Shown: positions 44,592 to 57,757, numbered from the stretch's first letter. The stretch: DNA of 64,000 bases from Neisseria meningitidis (GCA_923184405.1 OV299793.1:534780-598779); one strand, 5' to 3'. Translations and numbers: made by a program. The notes: a model not told the origin generated them from the sequence alone.

Positions 44592-45116
44592 GTGTTGGAC
44601 AGGGAAGGCTATCGCCCCAATGTCGGTATCATCTTAACCAACAACCGCGACGAAGTCTTTTGGGGTAAGCGCGTGCGCGAACATTCTTGGCAGTTTCCGC
44701 AAGGCGGCATCAAGCCGGGCGAAAGCCCCGAAACCGCGATGTACCGCGAGCTTTACGAAGAAGTCGGACTTCTGTCGCAACACGTCAAAATCGTCGGGCG
44801 GACGCGCGACTGGCTGCGTTACGACGTGCCGAACAACTGGGTACGCCGCGAATGGCGCGGCTCTTATCGCGGGCAGAAGCAGATTTGGTATCTCCTGCGC
44901 CTGACAGGCCGGGATTGCGATGTCAACCTGCGCGCCACCCGCCACCCCGAATTTGACGGCTGGCGTTGGCACCAATATTGGGCGCCCGTTGACGAAGTGA
45001 TTGATTTCAAACGCGACGTTTATTTGGGGGCATTGAAAGAACTTTCTTACCGCTTCCTGCGCGGTATGGAAAGTTATGAAGACTTTGCCGCCCGCCAACT
45101 TTCCGGCAACCGGTAA
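44592..45116 (+). CDS. rppH: RNA pyrophosphohydrolase (Nudix)
   Basis: RppH removes pyrophosphate from the 5' end of mRNA and so starts decay. The start is GTG 44592 after GGAGGGCGACACC, giving [20 protein letters not shown] and 174 residues, the usual length. The Nudix box [22 protein letters not shown] is complete. The frame is entirely intact, one of very few such genes here. An upstream in-frame ATG at 44508 is possible but lacks a ribosome site. It is followed by a DUS-containing terminator. Confidence 0.95.
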   Translation: MLDREGYRPNVGIILTNNRDEVFWGKRVREHSWQFPQGGIKPGESPETAMYRELYEEVGLLSQHVKIVGRTRDWLRYDVPNNWVRREWRGSYRGQKQIWYLLRLTGRDCDVNLRATRHPEFDGWRWHQYWAPVDEVIDFKRDVYLGALKELSYRFLRGMESYEDFAARQLSGNR

Positions 45117-45128
45117 AACAACGGAACG

Positions 45129-45163
45129 CAACGCTTTCAGGCCGTCTGAAAGCGTTGTTTTTC
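45129..45163 (+). terminator. terminator with DUS in the stem
   Basis: CAACGCTTTCAG and CTGAAAGCGTTG form a perfect 12-bp stem over a GCCGT loop, followed by TTTTTCTT. The DUS spans loop and right arm, so here a single uptake site is embedded in an otherwise ordinary hairpin. Confidence 0.88.
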
Positions 45164-45182
45164 TTACTTTCAGATTATTCCT

Positions 45183-47181
<1,999 letters not shown>

Positions 47182-47201
47182 AACATAATTGCCGCATACG
47201 C

Positions 47202-47244
47202 AAAAATGCCGTCTGAAACCAAATCGGTTTTCAGACGGCATTTC
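47202..47244. terminator. bidirectional DUS terminator
   Basis: AAAAATGCCGTCTGAAACC and GGTTTTCAGACGGCATTTC sit between convergent parE and proQ. Confidence 0.87.
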
Positions 47245-47254
47245 ATTTGGGGAT

Positions 47255-47695
47255 TTATTCTGCTGCGGAAGAACCGGCAGCTTCGGCTTCAACAGACCGC
47301 CAGTTTCGGCGGCAGCATCAGCAGACTGCTGCTGCAAAGCCAGCTGCACGAAAGGATCAATTTGCGCGATCGCCTGTTCTTCAAAAATAACTTCGCCATT
47401 GAAACGGTGGATCAAATCGAAACGTATGACGCCGCGCGCCAAGGCATTCAGATAGCGCGGACGGAGGCAGTGGTTCGCGAGGACGCGTGCAATCAGTGCG
47501 GCATCGAATTGCGGCAAAGCGGCAATCAAATCCTGATCGATGCCGAGTGCCAACGGTTTGAAGCGTTTGAACACATCGTATTTGCCGTAGATGTGGTCGG
47601 CGATCATTTCGGTCTGTTTCTTTTTGCTCTAGTTTGACGGCGGATTTCAGTGCCGCACCCAAAGCGGTTTCTAGTGTCATTTCGGCTGTATTCAT
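47255..47695 (-). CDS. proQ: RNA chaperone ProQ, minimal form
   Basis: ProQ is a global sRNA/mRNA-binding protein; the neisserial form consists of little more than the FinO-like domain. It starts MNTAEMTLETALGAALKSAV and reads MIADHIYGKYDVFKRFKPLA, LIAALPQFDAALIARVLANH and CLRPRYLNALARGVIRFDLI. The tail is Gln/Ala/Glu-rich and ends SSAAE. About 145 residues. Frame breaks lie near 47612 and near 47285-47310. It lies 76 bases after aroC on the same strand. Confidence 0.9.
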
Positions 47696-47771
47696 CTAAA
47701 GAATCCCGTGCGTTAAGAAGGTACGGCAATGGTCGATATTCTAGCATAAAGCCCGTCTTTTGGCTAAATTT

Positions 47772-48873
47772 TTACCTGTCCGAAAGCGCGATATCGGGCC
47801 TATCCACGGCAACATCCGCATTTTGCAGCACGATGGCACAGGGCGTGGTCGATTAAAACACAATGCAGAGCATAGCTTAGGCAATCGGCGCGGCGCGCAG
47901 ACCGACGCAGCGGTCGTGACTGCCCAGTACGGCGAGTTCGACCGAGTAGCAGCTCATGTCGATACTGCGGCACGAAGTGGCGATGGAGCTAGAGGGTTTG
48001 ATGGCGATATTGACGCAGATGCCTTGCCCGGTACTGATGCCAGCCGAGGATGCCGCCCGAATGGTTAGACATCGGAAGCCTTGCGGGTCAGTTCGTCGCC
48101 CTATTCGATGCCGCGCTGCGTTACGCCGTCAAAACCTGCGCCGATTTCCACGCCATTTACAGCGTTGATGCCCATCATCGCGTAGGCGATTTCGACATCG
48201 AGGAGGTCGAAAACGGATTAGCCCAAGCCGACGGGGACATTGGCGGCTTCAATATGCAGCTTCGCGCCGACGGAATCCAACGATTTGCGCACACTGTCCA
48301 TATAGTTTTCCAGCTCGGCAATTTGGCTATGATTGGCGGCAAAAAAAGGATTTTGGGAAATGTGTTCGCAGCCTTCAAACCGGATTTTTTTTTCGCCGAC
48401 TTGGGTAACGTAGGCGGTGATTTCCGAGCCGAATTTTTCTTTCAACCATTTTTGGCAACGGCTCCGCAGCAACGCGGGCGGCGGTTTCACGGGCGGAGCT
48501 CCTGCCGCCGCCGCGGTAGTCGCGCGTGCCGTATTTGTGCCAATAGGTATAGTCGGCATGGCCTGGGCGGAAACTTTGGGCGATGTTGCCGTAGTCTTTG
48601 CTGCGCTGGTCGGTATTGCGGATTAAGAGGGCGATGGGCGTGAAAGTGGTTTTGCCTTTGAATACGCCGGAGAGGATTTCACTTGGTCGGTTTCGCGGCG
48701 TTGGGTAACGTGGCGGCTGGTGCCGGGTTTGCGTCGGTCGAGGTCAAATTGGATATCCGATTCGCTTAATACTAACCCGGGCGGGCAGCCGTCGATGATG
48801 CAGCCCAAACCTGCGCCGTGGCTTTCGCCGAACGTGGTCACGGTGAAGAGTTGTCCGAAGCGTTGCCTGCCAT
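47772..48873 (-). CDS. aroC: chorismate synthase
   Basis: AroC makes chorismate from EPSP using reduced FMN. The start MAGN (ATG 48873) leads to [20 protein letters not shown], the first signature, then [20 protein letters not shown] and [20 protein letters not shown]. Further text is [20 protein letters not shown] and [18 protein letters not shown]. The C-terminus reconstructs as [20 protein letters not shown] and DIALSDR. About 366 residues. Breaks occur near 48860, 48680, 48480 and throughout 47780-48130. Confidence 0.92.
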
Positions 48874-49014
48874 ATTTTCCTTCTGTCGGCGGTATGTTGG
48901 AGACGGCGGATTTTAGCATAAAGTTGGAGGAAAACGGGTTATATGCTGATAAAGGCGTTGCGTGTTTTGCAGTGAATCGGCTTATAATCCGGTCTGATTT
49001 TTCAGGATAGCGAT

Positions 49015-50115
49015 ATGAGCGACTACACGCAGCAGCTTCAAGATAAAAAAGACCACCTTAAAACCCTTTTTGCAGGTTTGGATGTTCCTGAGTGGGAAGT
49101 GTACGAATCTCCGGACAAACATTACCGTATGCGTGCCGAGTTCCGTATTTGGCACGAAGGCGGGGAAATGTTTTATGCCATGTTTGAAAAGGACAAAAGG
49201 CTGGCGGGGCAAGCCTGATCCGTTGCGACCGTTTTGAAGCGGCTTCAGAAGCAGTCAACCGCCTGATGACCGAACTGATTGCCGTTGCCGCCAAATCTGC
49301 CGAACTGAGAAACCGTTGGTATGCCGTCGAATTTTTGTCTACGCTCAGCGGGGAAATGCTGGTTACCATGATTTACCACAAAAGGCTTGATAATGAGAGG
49401 ATGCAGGCGGCGCAAGCGTTACAGCAACAGTTGGATATTTCCGTCATCGGGCGGAGCAGGGGACAGAAAATAGTCTTAAAACAGGACTATGTAACGGAAA
49501 CTTTAAAGGTCGGCAAGCGGGATTTCCGTTATCGGCAAATTGAAGGCAGTTTTACCCAACCGAATGCCGCCGTGTGTCAGAAAATGCTTGAATGGGCCTG
49601 CGGTGCAGCAGAAGGATTGGATGGGGATTTGCTCGAACTGTATTGCGGAAACGGCAACTTTACGCTTCCTTTATCTGAAAAGTTTGAACGTGTTTCGGCA
49701 ACCGAAATCTCCAAAACCTCCGTCAGCGCGGCGCAATGGAATATCGAAGCCAACCGCATCGGAAATATCAAAATCGCCCGTCTGTCTGCTGAAGAACTTA
49801 CCGAAGCCTATACCGGAAAACGTGAGTTTAAACGCCTTAAGGATGGCGGTATTGCTTGACGGATTACGCATTTTCAACTAATTTCGTCGATCCGCCGCGT
49901 GCCGGTATCGATGAGGAAACTTTGAAGCTGGTGTCGCAGTTTGACAACATCATCTACATTTCCTGCAATCCCGAAACGCTGCGTACCAATTTGGACACCT
50001 TGGCGGAAACCCATACGGTTGAACGTGCCGCCCTGTTCGATCAATTTCCGTTTACGCACCATATTGAAAGCGGTGTGCTGTTGAAAAAGAAAACCTTTGA
50101 AAAAGCAAGAGGTAA
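49015..50115 (+). CDS. trmA: tRNA (uracil-5-)-methyltransferase
   Basis: TrmA makes 5-methyluridine at position 54 of tRNA. The ATG at 49015 begins [20 protein letters not shown]. The SAM site is [20 protein letters not shown], and the catalytic Cys lies in [38 protein letters not shown] lies between. It ends [10 protein letters not shown], about 362 residues. One-base lesions are near 49210 and 49855. It runs directly into the aminotransferase gene, which starts 6 bases after the stop. Confidence 0.9.
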
Positions 50116-50120
50116 GGACT

Positions 50121-51312
50121 ATGTACCGACACATCGAATACTATCCCGGCGATCCGATTTTGAGTTTGGTCGAAACCTTCAAAAACGACCCGCGCCCCGA
50201 AAAAGTCAATTTGAGCATAGGCATTTATTTCGACGACGAAGTAAAATGCCCGTGTTGGAATCCGTGAGCCGCGCCGAAACCGCCCGCGCCGCCACTCCTG
50301 TGCCGTCGCCCTACCTGCCGATGGAAGGCTTAGACACTTACCGCAGCGCGGTGCAGCATTTGTTGTTCGGCAAAGACAACCCGCGCTCGCGCAAGGACGT
50401 ATTGTTACCGTACAAACCTTGGGCGGCTCAGGCGCGCCAAAGTCGGGGCGGACTTTCTGCACCGCTGGTTTCCCGAAGCGCGCGCCTACGTCAGCGACCC
50501 GACTTGGGACAACCATCGCGGCATTTTTGAAAGCGCAGGTTTCTGAGGTCGGCACTTACCCATATTACGACCCTGCTACCGTCGGCGTGAAATTCGACGA
50601 AATGACCGCGTTTTTCAACACCCTGCCCGAAAACAGCGTCCTGATCCTCCATCCCTGCTGCCACAACCCGACCGGCGTGGATATGTCGGAACAACAATGG
50701 GACGAAGTGTTGCACATCATCAAAACGCGCAAACCGATTCCGTTTATGGACATCGCCTACCAAGGCTTCGGCGGCGATTTGGACAGCGATGCCTACGCCG
50801 TCCGCAAAGCGGTGGAAATGGAATTGCCCTTGTTCGTCAGCAATTCCTTCTCAAAAAACCTGTCGCTCTACGGCGAGCGCGTCGGCGGCCTGAGCGTGGT
50901 TTGCCCGAATAAGGAAGAAGCGGATTTGGTGTTCGGACAGCTCAAATTCACCGTCCGCCGCATCTACTCCAGCCCGCCCGCGCACGGCGCGTATATCGCC
51001 GCCGACGTGATGAACAGCCCTGAACTTTACGCCTTGTGGCAAAACGAGGTTTATATGATGCGCGACCGCATCCGTGCGATGCGGCAGAAACTTTATGATG
51101 TCTTAACTGCGCAAATCCTCGATCGCGATTTCACTTATTTCATCAAACAGCGCGGCATGTTCGGCTACACAGGATTGAGCGTGGAACAAGTCCGCAGGCT
51201 GCGCGACGAATTTGCCGTTTACCTGCTGGATTCCGGCAGGATGTGCGTCGCCGGACTGAATACGTCGAATACCGACTATGTTGCCCGCGCATTTGCGGAA
51301 GTCTTGAAATAA
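50121..51312 (+). CDS. tyrB: aromatic amino acid aminotransferase
   Basis: This class I PLP aminotransferase acts on aromatic amino acids and aspartate. It starts [23 protein letters not shown] contacts include [20 protein letters not shown] and [19 protein letters not shown]; the Schiff-base Lys is in [20 protein letters not shown], and the carboxylate Arg in [14 protein letters not shown]. It has 397 residues when reconstructed. Breaks are near 50245, 50390-50430 and 50500-50545; everything after 50550 is clean. Confidence 0.93.
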
Positions 51313-51330
51313 GAGTTTGAAGTAAGTCAA

Positions 51331-51369
51331 AAGACCGTCTGAAAAATATTTATCTTTCAGACGGTCTCT
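51331..51369 (+). terminator. DUS-type terminator between tyrB and tRNA-Arg
   Basis: AGACCGTCTGAAA and TTTCAGACGGTCT form a perfect 13-bp stem over a TATTTATC-type loop, followed by CTTTATAA. It serves the convergent tRNA gene as well. Confidence 0.87.
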
Positions 51370-51376
51370 TTATAAT

Positions 51377-51452
51377 TGGCGCACCCAACAGGGATCGAAC
51401 CTGTGACCTCCAGCTTCGGAAACTGACACTCTTCCAACTGAGCTATGGGTGC
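51377..51452 (-). tRNA. tRNA-Arg (anticodon CCG)
   Basis: The minus strand reads GCACCCATAGCTCAGTTGG, anticodon arm TCAGT-TTCCGAA-GCTGG (anticodon CCG, reading CGG), T arm CACAGGTTCGATCCCTGT, then TGGGTGC, discriminator G and an encoded CCA. All stems pair, with G-T pairs at both ends of the anticodon stem. Confidence 0.93.
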
Positions 51453-51736
51453 GTAAAACGTAAGGTTAACGTAAATTCTGCAAATTGGCAAAGGATATCT
51501 TGCGAAGGCAGGCGGCGTATGGCGACATAAGGAGAGTTTTCTTGAGGATAAACCATTATTTTCAAAGGATTATTTGATTTATACAGATACCGTTGGCAAA
51601 TTTTTTCATATTTTCAATGATAGCGATTGGAAAGACCCTGTGAATTCAGTATAATCCAGCAAAATATTGTTAACTGCGTTTAACACACCAAACTATAATT
51701 TACAGCACAACCTAACCTGACGGCGAGGCCTACCAA
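51453..51736. promoter_or_regulatory. tRNA-Arg / cytochrome c5 intergenic region
   Basis: An AT-rich 280-bp gap between the divergent tRNA-Arg and cytochrome c5 genes. GTATAAT at about 51648-51654 is a likely -10 for the cytochrome gene. I see no open frame. Confidence 0.5.
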
Positions 51737-52577
51737 ATGAAACAACTCCGCGACAACAAAGCCCAAGGCTCTGCACTGTTTACCCTTGTAAGCGGTATCG
51801 TTATTGTTATTGCAGTCCTTTATTTCCTGATTAAGCTGACGGGCAGCGGCTCGTTCGGCGATGTCGATGCCACTACGGAAGCAGCAACGCAGACCCGTAT
51901 CCAGCCCGTCGGACAATTGACGATGGGCGACGGCATCCCCGTCAGCGAACGCTAAGGCGAACAGATTTTCGGCAAAATCTGTATCCAATGCCACGCGGCG
52001 GACAGCAATGTGCCGAACGCTCCGAAACTGGAACACAACGGCGATTGGGCACCGCGTATCGCGCAAGGCTTCGATACCTTGTTCCAACACGCGCTGAACG
52101 GCTTTAACGCCATGCCTGCCAAAGGCGGTGCGGCAGACCTGACCGATCAGGAACTCAAACGGGCGATTACTTACATGGCGAACAAAAGCGGCGGTTCTTT
52201 CCAGAATCCTGATGAGCTGAGCCTGCCGACAATGCCGCTTCAGGAACAGCTTCTGCTCCTGCCGATAGTGCAGATCCGGCAGAAGCGAAGCGCAGAAGAC
52301 AAGGGTGCGGCAGCCCCTGAGGTCGGCGTTGACGGTAAAAAAGTCTTCGAAGCAACCTGTCAGGTGTGCCACGACGGTTCGACTTCCCGGCAAACCCGGC
52401 ATAGGCAAAAAAGACGATTGGGCACCGCGTATCAAAAAAGGCAAAGTAACCTTGCACTAACACGTTATTGAAGGCTTCAACTCGATCCCCGCCAAAGGCG
52501 GAAATGAAGATTAGAGCAATGACGAAACCAAAAAGGTTGAAAACTATATGGCAAACCACTCAGAAACAAAAAACTAG
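51737..52577 (+). CDS. di-haem cytochrome c5, membrane-anchored
   Basis: Cytochrome c5 carries electrons from the bc1 complex to cbb3 oxidase and the nitrite reductase AniA in Neisseria. The ATG at 51737 begins MKQLRDNKAQGSALFTLVSG with one anchor helix (GIVIVIAVLYFLIKL). Two haem c motifs are present, KICIQCHAAD near 51975 and ATCQVCHDG near 52350, separated by an Ala/Pro/Glu linker. Each domain ends with a NAMPAKGGAADLTDQELK-type Met ligand region. A TAA at 51953-51955 replaces a Gln codon; frameshifts lie near 52220 and 52385-52460 and the last 100 bp are poor. Confidence 0.85.
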
Positions 52578-52643
52578 AATTTAGGTCAAAATATCGAATT
52601 AAATAAAAACGGGACAGAAATTAGTAAGAATTATATGGGAACC

Positions 52644-52799
52644 AATAGTGGATAACAATAATAAGGACAAGGCGATTAAGCCACAGACAGTACAGATACT
52701 ACAGAACTGATTCAATTGGGCTAGAGCAAATTAGAGAATCGGCACGATGAGTTAAGGACAGTGCAAAGTACAGATACTGGTGTTTGTTAATCCACTATA
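52644..52799. repeat. decayed Correia element
   Basis: From AATAGTGGATAACA to GTTAATCCACTATA, 156 bp, with recognisable GGACAAGGCGATTAAGCC and CAGACAGTACAGATAC segments. The left terminus and centre are degraded. Confidence 0.8.
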
Positions 52800-53010
52800 T
52801 TTGTTTGTCCTTGTGGAAATGACATCAAAGGGTGTAAATAGGCTTTTCATCTTTGAAATCTGTCTGCACGATCGGATGAATAAAAAGTAGGATGATAAAA
52901 AAGCTGATCTATGGATACTGGTTTAACCTATTTGATCTTTAAAGTTATAGACGATATACAAGTACCGGTGGAACCAGTCTGCCGTTGACGAAAATACAGT
53001 CTGAAATGTT
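52800..53010. other. gap upstream of the gcvP 3' end
   Basis: About 190 AT-rich bases without a credible gene, followed by an imperfect DUS hairpin (ATACAGTCTGAAATG / TTTCAGGCGGCAT, 52993-53023) that should terminate gcvP. Confidence 0.5.
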
Positions 53011-55904
53011 TCAGGCGGCATTTGCTCTAATCAGGGGTTTCAACGGACAGTCTTCATAATTTTCCATCGGAGGGCAGCTGAACACGAGATTCGCCAGGTC
53101 GCCGTACAAATCGTCCACACGGTTGACGTACTGCAAAAATTTGTATTCGCGGACGAAGGGCAACTGGAAGACGGCTTCTTCACGAGAGTACGGACGCGCC
53201 CATTCGCCGGTTACATCGGATGCGGAATGCGGAGCGTTGACCAGTGGATTGTCCTCTTTCGGCCATTCGCCGCGCCCGACTATCAGCACTTCCTGTTTGA
53301 TTTGTTTCAGGGCGGCGATGAAGCGGTCGAGTTCGGCTTTGCTTTGCTCTCGGTCGGCGCGATCATCAGCGTACCGGCAACGGGGAAGGAAACCGTCGGC
53401 GCGTGGAAGCCGTAGTCCATCAGGCGTTTGGCGCCGTCGGTATCGGTGATGCCACTATCAGGCTTTGAGCGGACGCAAATCAACGATACCATCCATGCGC
53501 GACGCGGCCGTTTTTGCCTGTATACAGAATCGGATAGTCTTCGCTCAGCCGTTCAGCAACGTAGTTGGCGCTAAGCAATGCCCAGCGTGTCGCCTGTTCC
53601 ATGCACTATGTTTGCCCATCATGGTCAGGTACATCCAAGTAATCGGCAGTATGGATGCAGAACCAGACGCCGCAGCAGCAACGGCGGTTTGGTCGGCACT
53701 GGCGCTGTGGGTGTCGGTCAAAGCGTGTCCCGGTGCGAACGGAGCGAGATGGGCTTTCAAGCCAATCGGACCCATGCCCGGACCGCCGCCGCCGTGAGGG
53801 ATACAGAAGGTTTTGTGCAGGTTCATGTGCAACACGTCCGCGCCGACTTCGGCAGGCTGCATGATGCCGATTTAAGCGTTGAGGTTGGCGCCGTCCATGT
53901 AAACCTGTCCGCCGTTTTCATGGACGATGCGGCAGATATCGCCGATGACTTCTTCGTATACGCCGTAGGTGGACGGATAGGTAATCATGATGGCGGACAA
54001 AGCGTCGCGGTGTTGCTCGGCTTTAGCTTTCAAATCGTCGATGTTGACGTTGCCGTGTTCGTCGGTATCGACGACGACGACTTTCAAACCGAGCATGGCG
54101 GCGGTGGCAGGGTTGGTGCCGTGGGCGGATTTGGGAATCAGACAGATGTTGCGCTGCGCTTCGCCTTTGCGCTTCCTGATAGCGGCGGATGGCAAGCCTA
54201 CCGCTGTATTCGCCCTGCGCGCCGGAGTTGAGCTGGAAGGAAATTGCATCAAAGCCGGTGATGGATTTCAGGCTGTTTTCCATATCGGCAAGCAATTCGC
54301 GGTAGTAGACGGTTTGCGCTTCAGGAGCGTAAGGATGGATGTCCGAGAACTCCGCCCAAGTAATCAGCAACAATTCCACAGTCGCATTGAGTTTCATGGT
54401 GCAGCTGCCCAATGAAATCATGCTGCAGTTCATCGACAAGTCGCGGTCTTCGAGTTTTATCAGGTAGCGCAGCATTTCGTGTTCGGTGTGGTAACAGTTG
54501 AAGACAGGATGTTGCAGAATGTCGTCTTGACGCTGCAGTTCGGCGTTCAGACGGCCTTTGACATCATCGGCAAATGCGAACGTATCCTCGCTGGTGAACG
54601 CGCGGTACAAATCAACCAAATCTTCGCATGCCGATGTTTCGTGGAATGCAGCCGCAACTTGAGTATCGTTAACGCGGCGCAGGTTATAGCCCGATTCCAA
54701 AGCAGCGGCAAACACTTGGTCTGCTTTCTCTTTGTTGCCGAAATCGACGGTAACGGTATCGAAGAAGACCTTGTGAACCACATTAATGCCGTCTGAAACC
54801 AGCGCATCGGCAAAAGCAGAAGCCAGCGCGTGAATGCGGCTGGCGATGCGTTTCACACCTTCAGGGCCGTGGTAAACGGCATACATACCCGCCAAATTCG
54901 CCAGCAATGCTTGTGCGGTACAAATATTGACGTGGCTTTTCGCGGCGGATGTGTTGCTCGCGGGTGGACAACGCCATGCGCAAGGCAGGTTTGCCTGATG
55001 CGTCTTTGGATACGCCGATGATGCGGCCCGGGGCTGAACGTTTGAACGCGTCTTTAAACGCGAAATAAGCAGCATGCGGCCCGCCGAAGCCCATCTGCAC
55101 GCCGAAACGTTAGGTGTTGCCCAAAGCAATATCCGCACCCAATTCAGCAGGTGATTTCAGCAAAACCAAGCTCATGATGTCGGTGGCAACAGCAACGATC
55201 GTGCCTTTGGCTTTCAGACGACCGATAACGTCCTGCAAGTCTTGCACATCGCCGTCTTTGCCGACGTATTGGAACAGCGCGCCGAAGTATTCGCCGTCAT
55301 CCGCTTTGGCAAAATCGCTGACCACCAGCTCGAAGCTGAAATACTTGGCGCGAGTTTTCATCACGGGCGAAGTTTGCGGATACACGCGCGCGTCCACAAA
55401 GAAACGCTCGGATTTCACATTGCGCACGCGGTGCGCCATCGCCATCGCTTCAGCCGCAGCAGTTGCCTCGTCCAGCAAAGACGCGCAAGCCACAGGGAAA
55501 CCGGTCAAATCGATTCACACTTGTTGGAAGTTCAACAAAGCTTCCAAACGACCCAAGACAGTTTCCGCCTGATACGGCGTGTAGGCGGTGTACCAGACCG
55601 GATTTTCCAACACGTTGCGCAAAATCACGTTCGGCACGCGGGTCGGGTAATAGCCCAAACCGATATAGGACTTGTTGATCACGTTTTTCGACGCAATGCC
55701 TTTCAATTTTGCCAACGCGTCCGCTTCGGTCAGGGCATCGGGCAAATCGAGTTCAGACGGCATACGGATGCTTAGCGGCACGGTATTGCCGACAAAATCG
55801 TCCATACTTTACTCGCAGACACCAGCAAGCAACGCCGCTTCGTCGCCAAAACTCAAATGGCGCGCGGCAAATTGGTTGAGGTTGAACAATTCAGATAGTT
55901 TCAT
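53011..55904 (-). CDS. gcvP: glycine dehydrogenase (decarboxylating), P protein
   Basis: GcvP decarboxylates glycine with PLP and passes aminomethyl to the H protein. The start [20 protein letters not shown] overlaps the upstream gene's end. Text includes [39 protein letters not shown] and GNTQRFGV-type text before [20 protein letters not shown]. The PLP-binding Lys is in [20 protein letters not shown]. It ends [20 protein letters not shown], with the stop codon given by the DUS. About 950 residues. Breaks occur near 55830, 55520, 55110, 54950, 54380, 54240, 54180, 53870, 53570 and 53465. Confidence 0.93.
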
Positions 55905-55906
55905 TT

Positions 55907-56293
55907 CTACTCCTGCGGGTTTGTAGGGCAGCAATCAGGCAGAATTTTTATACATCGGATGATTCGGGCAAGGGCAGCACAAAAGACGGGATAATGGCGG
56001 ACAATGCGCCGAATGCAGCAGGTCAGGACAAGCAGCGCCACAAGCGGCAGCGATAAGGAAAAGCCGCCGACCAAAACCACGAAACCTGCAGGCACCAGCC
56101 AAGCCAAGGGATGCGCCGGAAGCGGAAAAACAATATTGAGCAGAACCAAAATCACGGCAAACAGCGGCAGCATCGCCATCAGACTGGCACGCCTGTATGT
56201 TGCGTACGGGCCGGATGCTTCTTCAAGTTCGCAATATTCCATGATTTCAGCCTGTCCTGGCTTTATCCACAGCAGGCTCGGACGATCGGTCAT
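55907..56293 (-). CDS. small hypothetical membrane protein
   Basis: An intact frame of 128 residues starting MTDRPSLLWIKPGQAEIMEY. Two hydrophobic stretches are seen: SLMAMLPLFAVILVLLNIVF and WLVPAGFVVLVGGFSLSLPL, with a third (VALLVLTCCI). Its stop TAG overlaps the ribosome site of gcvP (CAGGAGTAGAAATG), so the two are cotranscribed. An in-frame ATG 39 bases upstream is possible. The family is unknown to me. Confidence 0.7.
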   Translation of the reverse strand: MTDRPSLLWIKPGQAEIMEYCELEEASGPYATYRRASLMAMLPLFAVILVLLNIVFPLPAHPLAWLVPAGFVVLVGGFSLSLPLVALLVLTCCIRRIVRHYPVFCAALARIIRCIKILPDCCPTNPQE

Positions 56294-56429
56294 GCCGTCC
56301 GAACAGGCAGGCCGTCTGTTCAAAAACGCCATACCGCCGCAACTTCATGCGGCTGTATGGCGCGGGCTTTCCACTTCAGACGGCATATGCGTCCCGAAGC
56401 AGTTTGGTGTTACAGTCGGTTCATGATTA

Positions 56430-56538
56430 TAACAAAGTAAGTTTAAACCAGTACGACATTACATCGAATATGAAGTAGAATTTGTACTTATTGCGGCTTC
56501 GAGGACGCGTCATGATTTAAGATAATCCATGATATATA
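56430..56538. repeat. decayed short Correia element
   Basis: TATAACAAAGTAAGTTTAAACCAGTACGACATTACATCGA, abbreviated here to its ends TATAACAAAGTAAG and GATAATCCATGATATA, resembles the TAAATTTAAACCAGTAC variant of CREE with many changes. The GCGGCTTCGAGGACGCGTCA core is still visible. Confidence 0.6.
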
Positions 56539-57189
56539 AACAACTTCGCTGCGGATTAACCTTTGTTAATCTAAACCCCTGTCTTATCAAAAATTGATCC
56601 AAATCTTCGGCAAATTTCCGATAGCCTTTGCCGTTGGCGTGGATTCGGTCGGATTTCAGAATATTATCGCCCAAAACTTCCGCCCACGCGCCGCAGAACA
56701 GCGGAATGCCGTATTCCTCGGACAAATACTCATACAGCGGATGATCGCTCAAATGCCCGAACAACGCGCCCAGTGTGATGTGCGGCACGCCGACGAGGAC
56801 GGCGGGGATGTTTTCCTCTGCACGGTTTCGATGATTTTCGCGATATTGGCGAGGGTCTGCTCCTTGGGAACTTTGCGCAGAAAGTCGTTGCCGCCTATGC
56901 CGACAATCACAAGCTTGGGTTTGCGTGCCAACAGCGCGGGCAGGCGCGACAGGGCTTGGGCAGATGTATCGCCCGATACGCCGCCGTTGACAATATTCCA
57001 ACCCGTCAGTTTTTGCAGTTGCGCGGGGTAGGATTCGCCAGGGTTTGCGCCGTAGCCGAAGGTAAGCGAATCGCCCAAGGCAAGTACGGTGCTTCCTTCG
57101 GGAATTTTGGCGTGGGTTCGGGCGGATTTTCTGCCGCAGGCGGTAAGCAGCAACGCGCCTGCGCCGAGGAGGAAGGTTCTTCTGTTCAT
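56510..57189 (-). CDS. GDSL/SGNH-family esterase lipoprotein
   Basis: This is a TesA-like SGNH hydrolase with a lipoprotein signal. It starts MNRRTFLLGAGALLLTACGR, with lipobox LLTAC. Block I is LALGDSLTFGYGANPGESYP with the nucleophile Ser, block II is VNGGVSGDTSAQALSRLPAL, block III is IVGIGGNDFLRKVPKEQ, and block V is NILKSDRIHANGKGYRKFAE with Asp and His. A one-base lesion lies near 56810. The natural stop is probably near 56570 (FLIRQGFR); as read, the frame runs into the decayed CREE. It may act as an arylesterase or lysophospholipase. Confidence 0.85.
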
Positions 57190-57236
57190 TGGTTTTGCAG
57201 ATGGCATCGAGCCATTTCGGGTGGTATTTCAGGGTT

Positions 57237-57753
57237 TCACGAGTAAACCAAACAGCTTTCGGCGTGCGCGCCTATGAGGTAGCCGGTACTCATCAGAAAT
57301 TCGCCGACAGATTTCGCCGCCGACGAATTTGAAATGTTTTTTAAAGAGTTTAACCCATTCGTCTTTGCTTCGCGGATGGTGCGTGTCCAGCCAGTTCTTG
57401 AACGAGCCGTATTCTTGTTGCAACGCTTGGATTTGCCATGCATTGAAAATGCGCGGCACCGATTTTCAGTCGGTTGCGGACAATGCCCGCGTCGGCAAGC
57501 AGGCGTTCGCAGTCGGTGTCGTCGAAGGCGGCAACCGTATCGATGTCGAAACGCTCCAAATGCCGTCTGAAACGCCTGCCGCTTCTTCAGCATCAGCGTC
57601 CAGTTTAATCCTGCCTGATTGATTTCCAACACCAGCCGCTCAAACAATTCATTGTCGTCCTCAATCGGAAAACCGTATTGCTGTGTCGTGGTAATATTTG
57701 TTCAGGTTATCGGTATTTTCAGGAAGTGAGGCGGCAAATTCGCAATAGTTCAC
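57237..57753 (-). CDS. tag: DNA-3-methyladenine glycosylase I
   Basis: Tag excises 3-methyladenine from alkylated DNA. The GTG start at 57753 begins VNYCEFAASLPENTDNLNKY, with Cys and His (NKYYHD) of the zinc site. The helix-hairpin-helix region reads FERLVLEINQAGLNWTLMLK and FDIDTVAAFDDTDCERLLAD. The final zinc ligands are in GAHAESCLVYS at the C-terminus, as in other Tag proteins. About 180 residues. Frame breaks are near 57680, 57570, 57465 and 57310. It starts 4 bases after pqiC. Confidence 0.85.
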
Positions 57754-57757
57754 GTTT

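Noticed and set aside
50419..51312. Separate short aminotransferase gene starting near 50419
   Set aside because: It is the 3' part of tyrB after a frameshift; the true N-terminus [11 protein letters not shown] is at 50121.
56281..56320. A DUS terminator at ATGCCGTCCGAACAGGCAGGCC
   Set aside because: It lies within the 5' end of the small membrane protein gene and the arms do not pair well enough for a hairpin.
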